Notes under the pieces: generated by a model | What the model was told of the DNA's origin: nothing | What the model saw: only the letters and a program-made list of their open reading frames with translations | Databases searched by the model: none | Part shown: positions 8,447-17,490 of the stretch, one piece after another | Layout of the letters: each line of letters opens with the position of its first letter | Position numbering within the stretch: the first letter of the stretch is position 1 | Made by a program: the position numbers and the translations under genes | Origin: Actinomycetospora termitidis | Lineage (GTDB): Bacteria > Actinomycetota > Actinomycetes > Mycobacteriales > Pseudonocardiaceae | Direction: 5' to 3' | Assembly: GCF_030286555.1 (NCBI RefSeq) | Contig: NZ_JASVWF010000007.1 | Location: forward strand, 1 to 64,000 | Length of the DNA stretch: 64,000 nt

Positions 8447-8953
8447 TCACACCTCGTAGACGAACTCCACCCCGACTCCCACGCCCACACCCGTGCCCCT
8501 CGCCCTCTCCTCACGAACCTCGAAGTCGGTAATCCACCACGCCATGACGGACGACGCTGCCACTCGGATGGCCGGCGGATGCAACGACGGCCCGCTGCTG
8601 GCAGCCAGGGAGACATCCACAAGACACAGCGTGTCGGCATCAGCTTCAGGTGCTTCGACAGCAGCGAACCCAGGGGCGACGGCCTCCTGCGCGCGCTGTA
8701 TCCGCTCAGCCTCGGGGATTCGGGACCGACGGGGCTGCTTGACAGCAAGCACGGACTGGCACATGGAGTCGAACGACGCTTGGAGGAAGGTCTCCGAGCT
8801 GACCGGTCGGCCCTGGATGAGCCAGCTCCCGACCAGCAGGTTGATGACGCCGGGGCACGCCTCGCCGGCCTCAGCAGAAGCGATGATGCTCGCCAGGCGC
8901 GGGTCCGGGACTACAGCAGCAACGGGCGGGGCGAGACGGGTCTCGATGGTCAC
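8447..8953 (-). CDS. Hypothetical protein
   Basis: A 168-residue protein that I do not recognise. The GTG start at 8953 is chosen because GGAGGAT lies 4 bases upstream; an ATG at 8968 is an alternative. The sequence has a helical middle (FLQASFDSMCQSVLAVKQ) and a strand-rich C-terminal part (TLCLVDVSLAASSG, AWWITDFEVREE) ending in a Gly/Val-alternating stretch. It is divergent from the helicase gene, with a gap of 100 bases. Confidence 0.5.
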   Translation of the reverse strand: MTIETRLAPPVAAVVPDPRLASIIASAEAGEACPGVINLLVGSWLIQGRPVSSETFLQASFDSMCQSVLAVKQPRRSRIPEAERIQRAQEAVAPGFAAVEAPEADADTLCLVDVSLAASSGPSLHPPAIRVAASSVMAWWITDFEVREERARGTGVGVGVGVEFVYEV

Positions 8954-9053
8954 CGATCCTCCGATCAAGGTCTAGATCGGACATCGCCTCGGTCGAGATC
9001 TCGTTACAGGCGTCGCTTGTCGGCGGGCATCGCAGCCGTGGCAGGCTGCGCCC

Positions 9054-12000
9054 GTGCCTGGGGGAGTGGACGAGGGGCTGTACGAGTCGCTGCGCACGGC
9101 GGGGCTCGAACGTCGGCTCGAGGCCCTTCCTGACGATGCCGCGGTCTTCCGGCCTCTCGACGCGGCGGCAGCTCCCGACGTCCTCGCCCGTCACGTCGCC
9201 GAGGTCGTCCGTCGTGCCCTCAGCGCAAACGGCGACGACACCCGTCGTCGGGACGTGGTCAATCAGGTCCTGACCCTGCTGCAGGCCCAGGACGACGACG
9301 CCATCACCAAGCTCGAGCAGCTGCTCGCGATCTCCGTTTCGCCGGGCGTCTACAAGGTCCGGCCCGCCATGCCGCTCTCCGACACCGCGCTGTTGACCAA
9401 CACGAAGGACGAGCCCTCCCTCGGCGCCGAGCTCCAGGCCGAGATCGCCTCCGCCGACCGCGTCGATCTGCTCTGCGCCTTCGTCAAGTGGCACGGCATG
9501 CGCCTGCTGACCGACCAGCTCGACGACCTCAAGGCTCGTGGCAAGCCGCTCCGCGTCATCACGACGACCTACCTCGGCGGCACCGAACGCCGCGCCGTTG
9601 ACGAGCTCATCCGCCGCTACGGCGCGGAGGTCCGCATCCGCTACGAGAGCGACGCGACCCGCCTCCACGCGAAGGCCTGGCTCTTCCGTCGCGACTCCGG
9701 ATTCGACACCGGCTACGTCGGCAGCTCGAACCTCTCGAAGTCCGCGCTGGTCGACGGCCTCGAGTGGAACGTCCGCATCTCCTCGGTGGCGACCCCGGCC
9801 CTCGTTCGCAAGTTCGAAGCCACCTTCGACACGTACTGGAACAGCCCCGACTTCCGCGCGTACGACCCCAACCGCGACGCCGACCTCCTCGACCGCGCCC
9901 TCGGTGCTCAAGCCGGCGGCGGCGCGAACATCCTCGAGCTCTCCGGCCTCGAGGTCCTCCCGCGACCGCACCAGGAGCACATCCTCGAAGCCCTCGAGGC
10001 GGAGCGGTTCCGCGGCCACCACCGCAACCTGGTCGTCGCCGCGACCGGCACCGGCAAGACGGTCGTTGCCGCTCTCGACTACCGCCGCCTCGGCGGCGCC
10101 GACAAGTCGCTGCTGTTCGTCGCCCACCGCAAGGAACTCCTCGAGCAGGCACGCCGCACCTACCGCGAGGTCCTCGGCAACGGCACCTTCGGCGAGTTTC
10201 TCGTCGGCGGACAGCGACCGACGCAGTGGAAGCACGTCTTCGCATCCGTCCAGTCGCTGCGCGACGTCGACCTGCGCCAGTACGACGTCGCCGTCATCGA
10301 CGAGTTCCACCACGCCGAAGCGCCGTCATACAGATCCCTGCTCGACCGCCTTGACTGCACCGAACTCCTCGGCCTCACCGCGACCCCCGGGCGCGCGGAC
10401 GGCGTTGACGTCCGGTCCTTCTTCGAGGATCGCGTCGCCGTCGAGATCGACCTCGGCGAAGCCCTCGAACAGGACCTGCTCTGCCCGTTCCACTACTTCG
10501 GCATCCACGACGAGGTACCGCTCAACAACGTCGAGTGGAAGCGCGGCTCCTACGACACCGACGCCCTCGACCGCGTCTACACCGGCAACGACGCCCGCAC
10601 CCGCATCGTCCTCAATGCCCTCCGCGACCGCGTGACCGACGTCGGACGCATGCGCGCCCTCGGCTTCTGCGTCTCGGTCTCCCACGCCCGCTACATGGCA
10701 GAGGCCTTCACGACGGCGGGTGTGCCGGCTCGGGCGGTCACGGGCGAGACCGCGGCGCACGACCGGGCCTCGGCGGCTGCCGACCTCCGTGACCACAACG
10801 TCGCCGTCCTCTTCACCGTCGACCTCTACAACGAGGGCGTCGACCTGCCCTTCGTCGACACCGTGCTCTTCCTCCGCCCCACGCAGAGCGCGACGATCTT
10901 CCTCCAGCAGCTCGGCCGTGGGCTCCGCCGCGCTCAGGACAAGGCCGTGCTGACGGTGCTCGACTTCATTGGCCAGCACCGCCGCGAGTTCCGCTTCGAC
11001 GTCCGCTATCGCGCTCTTACCGGCTCCAGCCGCAAGGGCCTCGTCGACGACATCAAGCACGGCTTCCCGTTCCTTCCCTCCGGCTGCCGGCTCATCCTCG
11101 ACCGCGTCGCGCAGGAGGTGGTCCTCGAGAACGTCAACCAGGGTCTGCGCGGTGGCCGCAAAGCACTGGTCGACGACATTCGCTCGCACGGCGACCTCTC
11201 GCTCCTCGGATACCTCCGCGAGAGTGGCCACGAGATGCCAGATGTCTACGGACGCCCAGGGGAGAGCTGGACGGCGCTCCGCCGTGATGCCGGCCTACCG
11301 ACGGACGCCGCAGGACCTCGCGAAGCCGAGTTGCTGAAGCGGGTGAGCAGCCTCGTGCACGTCGACGACCTCGAGCGTGCGTCGACCTACATGCGCCTCA
11401 TGCTCCCGAGCGGCCCACGACTCGCCGATCTGCCCGCCAGCGAGCGGGTCATGGCCCACATGCTCGTCTACACGATCTGGCCCGACCTCGGCGGCCACGC
11501 CTCGATCGACGACGCCCTCGACACGCTGCGCCAGCACCCGTCCTTCGTGCGCGAAGCGTGGATGCTGATGCGCCTCGGTGCTGACGAGGCCCGCGTCGTT
11601 CCCGGTGACCTTGGCATCCCGGGCGTCGAACTCCGCTCCCACTGCACGTATCGCCGCGACGAGATCCTCGCGGGCATCGGCTGGGCCGACGGGGTTCGAA
11701 AGACCCGCGGCCAGGCAGCCGGCGTCGTGTACAGCGAGACGACGAACGTCGATGCGCTACTCGTCACGCTGCGAAAGGAGGACAAGGAGTTCGCCCCGAC
11801 GACGCGATACCGCGACTACCCGATCTCCGCTGACCTCTTTCACTGGGAGTCCCAGAACTCGACGACTACCACCTCCGCGGTCGGCCGCCGCTATCTAGAG
11901 GGAACGAGCCACGCGCTGCTCTTCACCCGCGCCGCTCGCAACGACGAGCTCGGCGGGGGCGCCCCCTTCATCTGCCTCGGCACGGCCACGGCGGTCGAGC

Positions 12001-12092
12001 ACCAGGGAGAGCGCCCGATCTCGGTCACTTGGCGCCTCGACCGGGCCATGCCTCAGCACGTTCTCCAGATGAGTGCCCTCGACGCAGCGTGA
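9054..12092 (+). CDS. PLD-like nuclease / SF2 helicase / DUF3427 protein
   Basis: A 1012-residue protein. Residues 100-290 form a phospholipase-D-like nuclease half with RLHAKAWLFRR near 202 followed by GYVGSSNLSKSAL, i.e. the H-x-K and S-x-N residues. Residues 300-640 form an SF2 helicase with ATGTGKT near 330, DEFHHAEAP near 415, TATPGRADG and QQLGRGLRRAQDK near 617. The rest matches DUF3427, including a modified-base-reader-like C-terminal domain in known relatives. Such fusions are found in defence islands and are thought to translocate and cut DNA. The GTG start at 9054 follows directly on a GC-rich leader. It is the first gene of a defence-like block. Confidence 0.85.
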   Translation: MPGGVDEGLYESLRTAGLERRLEALPDDAAVFRPLDAAAAPDVLARHVAEVVRRALSANGDDTRRRDVVNQVLTLLQAQDDDAITKLEQLLAISVSPGVYKVRPAMPLSDTALLTNTKDEPSLGAELQAEIASADRVDLLCAFVKWHGMRLLTDQLDDLKARGKPLRVITTTYLGGTERRAVDELIRRYGAEVRIRYESDATRLHAKAWLFRRDSGFDTGYVGSSNLSKSALVDGLEWNVRISSVATPALVRKFEATFDTYWNSPDFRAYDPNRDADLLDRALGAQAGGGANILELSGLEVLPRPHQEHILEALEAERFRGHHRNLVVAATGTGKTVVAALDYRRLGGADKSLLFVAHRKELLEQARRTYREVLGNGTFGEFLVGGQRPTQWKHVFASVQSLRDVDLRQYDVAVIDEFHHAEAPSYRSLLDRLDCTELLGLTATPGRADGVDVRSFFEDRVAVEIDLGEALEQDLLCPFHYFGIHDEVPLNNVEWKRGSYDTDALDRVYTGNDARTRIVLNALRDRVTDVGRMRALGFCVSVSHARYMAEAFTTAGVPARAVTGETAAHDRASAAADLRDHNVAVLFTVDLYNEGVDLPFVDTVLFLRPTQSATIFLQQLGRGLRRAQDKAVLTVLDFIGQHRREFRFDVRYRALTGSSRKGLVDDIKHGFPFLPSGCRLILDRVAQEVVLENVNQGLRGGRKALVDDIRSHGDLSLLGYLRESGHEMPDVYGRPGESWTALRRDAGLPTDAAGPREAELLKRVSSLVHVDDLERASTYMRLMLPSGPRLADLPASERVMAHMLVYTIWPDLGGHASIDDALDTLRQHPSFVREAWMLMRLGADEARVVPGDLGIPGVELRSHCTYRRDEILAGIGWADGVRKTRGQAAGVVYSETTNVDALLVTLRKEDKEFAPTTRYRDYPISADLFHWESQNSTTTTSAVGRRYLEGTSHALLFTRAARNDELGGGAPFICLGTATAVEHQGERPISVTWRLDRAMPQHVLQMSALDAA

Positions 12093-12148
12093 AGTCACGG
12101 CGGCGGCATTTTCACTCGACCGAGCGTTGGCGGGGAGGCCACTGTGGT

Positions 12149-12514
12149 GTGGTTGTCGGCACGTCGGACGTCCCCTCGCTGCTGGACCGGCCGGTCTACG
12201 GCTTTCTCTGCGAGGCCTCGCGACGTTGGATCGCCGAGGCCGTACCGGAAGCTGCGTTTCACGCCAACATCATGCGGTGGCCATCGGACGCTTCGAAAGT
12301 AGTGGTCGTCGCGAGCGACGGCGTGCGGTCCACTTCACCTCCGCGCGCCAGCTGGGCGTCGTCCGAGATGCTTGCAGTTTGGTTGCGCGGGATCTACGAG
12401 AGTGAGTGGGAATGCAACATTGATCCTCACGGAGTTGAGGAGCCGCGCTCGAAGCGCCACGACGACAAAGCTATCGCGGTTCTCCAGAATGATCGAGCGA
12501 GGAGGGGGAAGTAG
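12149..12514 (+). CDS. Small protein translationally coupled to the reverse transcriptase
   Basis: A 121-residue protein, not recognised. The GTG at 12149 has GGGGAGG 10 bases upstream; a GTG at 12089 overlapping the helicase stop is an alternative that adds 20 basic residues. The sequence has a helix around CEASRRWIAEAV and a second around SSEMLAVWLRGIYE, and ends in a charged tail (DDKAIAVLQNDRARRGK). Its TAG stop shares a base with the GTG of the reverse transcriptase gene and the tail encodes a GAGGAGG ribosome site for it, so the two are coupled. It is likely an accessory subunit of the RT system. Confidence 0.6.
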   Translation: MVVGTSDVPSLLDRPVYGFLCEASRRWIAEAVPEAAFHANIMRWPSDASKVVVVASDGVRSTSPPRASWASSEMLAVWLRGIYESEWECNIDPHGVEEPRSKRHDDKAIAVLQNDRARRGK

Positions 12515-14124
12515 TGACGTCTGATCTGGGTCTCGATATCCAGGGTGGGGCAAAGCTCGCTCGATCTGAGCGCGACAGGGACTGGTACACCGATCCCTGG
12601 GCTTGGCCAGAGTTTAGCTGGCTAGTCGACCACGCGGACGCACTGCCTGCAAAAGAACTCGTCCGAACTGATGGCGGGGTCCGTCTCCGGGAGCGGCCGC
12701 ACTTTCACTTGATTGAGGTTCCAAAACAGAGTCGTCTGGGAGTTCGACCCGCGGTAGTGCAGGACCCGCTCTCGCGGATCGCTTATCTCGCGGCCACCTC
12801 GGCATCTGTAGATAGACTCCAGGAGGGGTTGCCGGAGTGGGTCTGGGGCTGGCGAGCGAGAGGAGATCGCAGCATTGGGGACAACCGTGACGAGTGGCCA
12901 AGATACCTTGAATCCCTTCAAAAGTTGCAGGGTTCTGAGTTTGCTCTCTCCGTCGACGTTACATCTTGTTTCGCATCCATCGATCTTGGTCGACTAGAGA
13001 CAATCCTACGAAGTAGATTGGGATCATCCACTCCAACAGCCGTAATGCTTGACGTCGTTCAAGCTCACGATGGACTCACAAGCCGAAGTGGGCTTCCGCA
13101 ACGCAGCTTTGCCTCCGCTGCGCTCGCCCACCTCTACCTAAGACCACTCGATGATACTCTCGAGAGCGCGCTGGGAGACCCGCGTGTGCGGCAGGTATCG
13201 AGATGGATGGACGATATTACTGCCGTGGGCAGCGAATCCCGGCTGTACCGACTTCACATTGAGCTGGAAGAGCGATGCAGGCAGATCGGGCTAAACCTCA
13301 ATCACGCCAAGAGTTTCCTTCGCCCAGCTTCAACGATGAACGAGTCCCTACAGCTTGACGAGCTTAGAGAAATTGACGTCCCGTTCACCCTTCTTGGCGG
13401 AGGAGCTTATGGCGATCTTGAGTATTGGCCCGACCTCGACGATCTGCTGAAGTTCGAGGAGGAGGTACTTTCCGGTCGGTTGATCCACCCCTCGGTCGTC
13501 AGAGCCGTTGTGGCGACATTAGAAAAGATGGGTGAGTATGGACGAGTTCGCGAGTGGATGGCCAAGGCCCACACTTTTCCGCACTTGATCGATGTCTTGG
13601 CCAGTTATTTTCGAGATTTCGCCGAAGAGACGGATCAGGCGCCAGCTGGAGCCGCACACGCCGTGTACGAGAAATGGGCGGAGAGCTTCCTTACTTCGGA
13701 ATGGGCGACCCTTGATTGGGTGGCTTCCCAGGTCGTCCTGAGCCTGCCGGTGAAGTATCTGGGCCAGTTCCAGCGCGACCTTCTGCGCTCGTGGCTAGAG
13801 TCTAGCGAGAACGTGCAGAAGGTCGCGATTGCGGGCCAACGTCTCGGCGCGTATGAGCCGGCGAGCTGTCGGGATCGTATTCGACGACGCGTTGATCGGC
13901 TCAACGATCCCTTGCTGCTCCGGGCACTGGCGATGGCCCTGCTGGGGGCAGGTGACGACAGAGATTCTGTACGTGCAGTATTGCTCCGAGACGCGCGCAA
14001 CGCCCTGACGATTAAGTACCTAGAGTCGCGGAACTGGCAGCCGCCCGACGCCTTAGCTCACATTCAAGGTTACGAGGATTACGAAGACGATGACGCTGGT
14101 CCGGGCGAGGCCTGCTCTTCGTAA
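12514..14124 (+). CDS. Reverse transcriptase of the abortive-infection / unknown-group type
   Basis: A 536-residue protein. Motif A is LSVDVTSCFASID (about 145-157), motif B GLPQRSFAS (about 192-200), motif C RWMDDI (about 230-235), and a downstream LNHAKSFLRP gives motif D/E. Motif C carries W where YxDD is usual, but both catalytic aspartates remain. After residue 300 the chain is helical, as in AbiK/AbiA/UG reverse transcriptases, which carry alpha-helical repeats. No maturase, intron or retron signature is seen. The gene is visibly AT-richer than its neighbours, suggesting transfer. A defence role (DRT-like) is inference from family and location. Confidence 0.8.
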   Translation: MTSDLGLDIQGGAKLARSERDRDWYTDPWAWPEFSWLVDHADALPAKELVRTDGGVRLRERPHFHLIEVPKQSRLGVRPAVVQDPLSRIAYLAATSASVDRLQEGLPEWVWGWRARGDRSIGDNRDEWPRYLESLQKLQGSEFALSVDVTSCFASIDLGRLETILRSRLGSSTPTAVMLDVVQAHDGLTSRSGLPQRSFASAALAHLYLRPLDDTLESALGDPRVRQVSRWMDDITAVGSESRLYRLHIELEERCRQIGLNLNHAKSFLRPASTMNESLQLDELREIDVPFTLLGGGAYGDLEYWPDLDDLLKFEEEVLSGRLIHPSVVRAVVATLEKMGEYGRVREWMAKAHTFPHLIDVLASYFRDFAEETDQAPAGAAHAVYEKWAESFLTSEWATLDWVASQVVLSLPVKYLGQFQRDLLRSWLESSENVQKVAIAGQRLGAYEPASCRDRIRRRVDRLNDPLLLRALAMALLGAGDDRDSVRAVLLRDARNALTIKYLESRNWQPPDALAHIQGYEDYEDDDAGPGEACSS

Positions 14125-14291
14125 TGGCAAGGACGCGAGGAGCGCGGCTAAGCCCGACTTGCATCAGACGAAGCTGGCGCCGATGTATAGGCGACAGAGG
14201 CCGCACTCGCAGCCCCTATTGGCCAACTTGGTGGATCGTCAGGGCCGTTGCCGCTGCTCATGGCGACGCGGCCCCTTAAGGTAGGAGTGCT

Positions 14292-15530
14292 ATGACCTCG
14301 TTGATCTTGACATGGAACCCATTGAAATGGGACTTCAAGCCGGGCGAGTACGACCGTCATATCGAGGCGACTGAGCGCGGAGAGCGGATTCTCACTCGGT
14401 GGTCAGTTGGCGGTAGGCGGCACAACGTCGTCGTGGGCGAGAAAGCCTTCCTCCTTCGTCAAGGCGACGACCGGCGAGGAATCGTCGCTGTCGGCCTCGT
14501 GTCGCGCACACCATGTCCAGGGCCACATTGGGACGGATCTGCTCGGGAGGCTTGGTACGTTGACGTTGACTGGTCGCGCTTTGTTGACGTCGGGGATCGC
14601 GTACCTACCGAGGTTCTGCTAGAGCAGGTCTCAGGTGTGCCGTGGAACTACCTCTTCGGCTCCGGTGTCGCGATGACCGACGAGGAGACCGTGGCGGTCG
14701 AGGCGCTCTGGGCGGGCGCTGATCCCGACAGCATCGGTGATGACATCCCGGCGGCGGCCGAGGTCCGTGAGAACGTCACCGACCTGCTCCGTCGACTCAT
14801 CGGTGTCCCTCTGAGGACCGTTCGAGGGCAAGCGAACCGCATCTTGACGGTGCAGCCGCCCACCGTCACGGTAGCGACCGACCGGTCGCCGGAGGGGCGC
14901 CCCGTGTCGATCGCAGAAGTTGAACATGCGCTGACCACCCTTCGGGTCGAGGGCTCGGTGACCGTGGACCCTGGTCACATCGGCTACCGCAGTGCGTTCG
15001 TAGGTGCGGTGCTTCTCACTCTGCCGGGCGTGCGTCCCTACGGGAGTCCTCCGGTGTTGACTTTGGTGAGACCTGGCGCGGCGCCTAGAGAGGACCTGGA
15101 CAGCCACCAGGTCACCTTTGAGGGTGATCTCGTCCAGGTGCGCCTCGCGGAGCAGCGGGGTGAGCAGGCGGCCCTTCGCGGTCGGCTCTTCGGCTCCCGC
15201 GAGGAGGGAGCGTGTGCTCTTTGTGGGGAGACGTACCCCGTGCGTTTCCTTCACGCTGCCCATATCAAACGCCGGTCGATCTGCTCGGACGAGGAACGAC
15301 GTGATCTCGACGCCATTGCTATGCCGGCGTGCGTCTTCGGGTGCGACGCGCTCTACGAGGCCGGATACATTTCAGTGGCTCCTAGCGGTGTCGTGGTAGC
15401 CACTAATCGTCATGGCGGTGGGGCGCTCGGCGATCACCTCGGTAAGATCGAGGGAAAAGACTGCCCTGCGTTCGGCGATCTTAGTCGTTTGTACTTTCAC
15501 TGGCACTTCACGAACATCTTCCGCGTATAA
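14292..15530 (+). CDS. EVE-like domain plus HNH endonuclease
   Basis: A 412-residue protein. The N-terminal 120 residues begin LILTWNPLKWDF and contain GEKAFLLRQGDDRRGIVAVG, the pattern of EVE/PUA-like domains that read modified cytosine. The C-terminal 110 residues hold CALCGETYPVRFL, AHIKRRSICSDEER and MPACVFGCDALYE, matching HNH nucleases of this architecture. Together they predict a modification-dependent restriction enzyme. The ATG at 14292 follows TAGGAGTG. A 167-base gap separates it from the reverse transcriptase gene, so separate transcription is possible. Confidence 0.8.
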   Translation: MTSLILTWNPLKWDFKPGEYDRHIEATERGERILTRWSVGGRRHNVVVGEKAFLLRQGDDRRGIVAVGLVSRTPCPGPHWDGSAREAWYVDVDWSRFVDVGDRVPTEVLLEQVSGVPWNYLFGSGVAMTDEETVAVEALWAGADPDSIGDDIPAAAEVRENVTDLLRRLIGVPLRTVRGQANRILTVQPPTVTVATDRSPEGRPVSIAEVEHALTTLRVEGSVTVDPGHIGYRSAFVGAVLLTLPGVRPYGSPPVLTLVRPGAAPREDLDSHQVTFEGDLVQVRLAEQRGEQAALRGRLFGSREEGACALCGETYPVRFLHAAHIKRRSICSDEERRDLDAIAMPACVFGCDALYEAGYISVAPSGVVVATNRHGGGALGDHLGKIEGKDCPAFGDLSRLYFHWHFTNIFRV

Positions 15531-15655
15531 TCGTCGTGGTGTTGACGCCATGTCGTCGCAGTTCGGGCTATCCGCTAGCGAGCGCAGCGAAAGGGTAGCG
15601 GCCGTCGAGGTGACCTGGTGGGCTGATCAGCAGATCATCACCCCCTGCGAGTCCC

Positions 15656-15890
15656 ACTGACCGCGCCCGCGGCAAGACCCTGCTCACCGAGGTGGTCGAC
15701 CGTCTCCGATCCGGGCTGCCGGCGTGGCTCGAGGAACTCGCGACCCTCGGCCGAATCCTGCACCGGCGCCGGGACGACGTGTTGCAGTACTTCGATCACC
15801 GCGCCTCCAACGGGTCCACCGAAGCCATCAACGGCCGCCTCGAAGCCTCCGACGCGACGCCCTAGGCTTCCGCAACCCCGTCAACTAACG
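15656..15890 (+). mobile_element. Remnant of an ISL3-family transposase
   Basis: Translation from 15659 gives DRARGKTLLTEVVDRL, then LATLGRILHRRRDDVLQYFD, then SNGSTEAINGRLEA, the C-terminal end of ISL3 transposases. After that the family continuation (ALGFRNPVN) is found in another frame, so there is a frameshift near 15,840, followed by a stop. The N-terminal two thirds of the transposase and both terminal repeats are missing, so it cannot move by itself. It marks past insertion at the edge of the defence block. Confidence 0.75.
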
Positions 15891-15892
15891 GA

Positions 15893-16407
15893 TCAGTTCT
15901 CTGCTTCACTGCGGAGCCCCCGCACCCTGATTACGGAAGAGCGCCATTCTTCCGCTTGCTCCATGAGCAGGGTCGCGTCCGACATCGCGTGGGAGGCGGT
16001 GTCGCGTTCGGCGTCAGCCGTTGGTGCTGCGCCAGAGCCAACAGCGAACGCAGTCCGGCCGTCCAGCAACATCTGCTCGCCGCGCGCGTAGTCGAGCTGC
16101 GCCTGACGCAGGTCGTCGGCGTACCGCTCGAGCGGCGCTACGGCACGCGAGATCGCCTCGGCGGTCAACGCGACGGTGCGGGCGTACTGCTCGACGCGAG
16201 CGGGCGCCGCGGGAGCAGCTCGGCCCGACCAGTTGGCCGTATGGAGCGACCGCGAACCGCTACGGCCTCTTGGGCGTACGTGAGCCCCTCCGCCGCCGAC
16301 GCGAGGTCGCGCGAGGCCGCCAGGACGGCGCCCGGGTCCCCGGGCAGCGGCACGGCTGGTAGCCAAGCACGCCGCAGGACGCGGTGGTGGTCGTTCGGAA
16401 AGGTCAG
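15893..16407 (-). pseudogene. Frameshifted secretion-substrate-like gene
   Basis: Two minus-strand frames join into one plausible protein. The first (from about 16407 to 16240) gives AVLAASRDLASAAEGLTYAQ and ends near RGRSI. The second continues TANWSGRAAPAAPARVEQ and runs helical to the stop at 15893 (ISRAVAPLERYADDLRQAQ). The W-S-G turn between two long helices recalls WXG100-like or ESX-associated proteins. The break lies at about 16,235-16,245 and could be a true frameshift or a sequence error. No ATG or GTG start is visible; CTG at 16407 overlaps the upstream stop. Confidence 0.5.
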
Positions 16408-16958
16408 CGGGGCGAGAGCTTGCGTACGACGAACGCGGCCGCGGACTCCGCGCGTTCGCACGGGTCGGGGTCGCCGGGTCGGAAAGCGCCCAGTCCCGTC
16501 CAATCGGATCGGAGGGCCTGCTCTGGACCGAGGCCCACGGTGACGACGCAGTTGTTGTTCTGCGGACTTGTCGCCTCGCGAACAGCCGGATAGCCAGCGA
16601 CGGTCGTTGGCTGGAAGACCGGTAGCAAGCGGGAGCGGTAAGCGTCGACGAGAAGATCGCGATCACGGTAGATGGACATCGCGAGAATGTCGTCGTTGCG
16701 TGAGGTCCACCGGCACTGGCTGTCCCCGAGAAAGCTTCTGTGCTTTCCTTCCGATGAGATCGTCAGCTGTTCGAGCTCGGCGTTGGTGAGCTGGGAGCAG
16801 GCGTCCGCGAAGATGGCAGTGACGTCCAGAGGTCGCTCGACTGCGGGTGCGCCGTAGCGCTCGCTGATTGGCGGTGCAAAAGGTGGCGGGGCGACCGGAC
16901 CGGCACACCCCGCGAGGGCGGCAACGAGAACGAGTGTGGCGCTACGCCAAACGCCCAC
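16404..16958 (-). CDS. DUF3558 lipoprotein
   Basis: A 184-residue protein starting at a GTG (VGVWRSATLVLVAALAGC). The lipobox LAGC puts the lipidated cysteine near residue 18, so it should be anchored outside the membrane. The mature part has FADACSQLTNAELEQL and later DSQCRW, the paired-cysteine pattern of DUF3558. Its start lies inside the last 17 bases of the upstream gene and its stop overlaps the frameshifted gene downstream, so the three genes form a compact operon. DUF3558 proteins are common in actinobacteria and of unknown role. Confidence 0.75.
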   Translation of the reverse strand: MGVWRSATLVLVAALAGCAGPVAPPPFAPPISERYGAPAVERPLDVTAIFADACSQLTNAELEQLTISSEGKHRSFLGDSQCRWTSRNDDILAMSIYRDRDLLVDAYRSRLLPVFQPTTVAGYPAVREATSPQNNNCVVTVGLGPEQALRSDWTGLGAFRPGDPDPCERAESAAAFVVRKLSPR

Positions 16959-17400
16959 GGTTCGCCTGCTCTGTCGACCAGTACGCGGCGAGTTCGGCCT
17001 CGATGGCATCGATGAGCTCGCCCAGCCGTCGGATGCCGCCGTCGACCGCCTCGATGAGTGAGCCGGTGCCGCCGGTTGCGACCGCACCGAGAACGATTGC
17101 CGTGTCGCGGCTGACCTCGTCCTGGCTGCCGGGGTCGATGGTGCCCAGAGCGAAGGCATCGCTCCGCACTTGCTGGAGCTCGTCCCGCGCGGCTCGCAGC
17201 TCCCGCAGCACCGTTGGCGCCGTGTCCAGGCCGACCGTGAAGGCGTCGCCGCCGCCAGGGCCGGGAACGACGTCGCGCGGGATGACCTGGCCGGTGCTCA
17301 GGACCGTCGGGTCGGAGGCCTGGAGTCGGCGTCCGGGCAGCCAGTCCGCCTGCCCGAGCGGCGGCTCGGTGTACAGCCCGGGTGGCACCGGCTCACTCAC
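16942..17400 (-). CDS. Hypothetical protein upstream of the DUF3558 lipoprotein
   Basis: About 152 residues from a GTG at 17400 (MSEPVPPGLYTEPPLGQ). The first 60 residues are Pro/Gly-rich and the rest forms long helices (TVLRELRAARDELQQVRSD, LIEAVDGGIRRLGELIDAI). It may be a partner of the helical protein further downstream, as paired helical proteins next to DUF3558 lipoproteins are common in actinobacteria. The frame is open upstream, so the start is uncertain. Confidence 0.55.
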   Translation of the reverse strand: MSEPVPPGLYTEPPLGQADWLPGRRLQASDPTVLSTGQVIPRDVVPGPGGGDAFTVGLDTAPTVLRELRAARDELQQVRSDAFALGTIDPGSQDEVSRDTAIVLGAVATGGTGSLIEAVDGGIRRLGELIDAIEAELAAYWSTEQANRGRLA

Positions 17401-17490
17401 ACCCAGGGACGGTAATCGCCCCGGCCCGATGTCGGGGGCCGTTGGGAAATTCGATGGAACCGATCGGGAGCGGCCACAGTCAGAGGAGGC

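Noticed and set aside
12514..14124. Retron or group II intron
   Set aside because: No intron structure, maturase or HNH domain in the RT itself, and no retron-type msr/msd inverted repeats recognised next to it.
15656..15890. A functional insertion sequence
   Set aside because: Only the transposase C-terminus remains, it carries a frameshift, and no terminal inverted repeats are visible.
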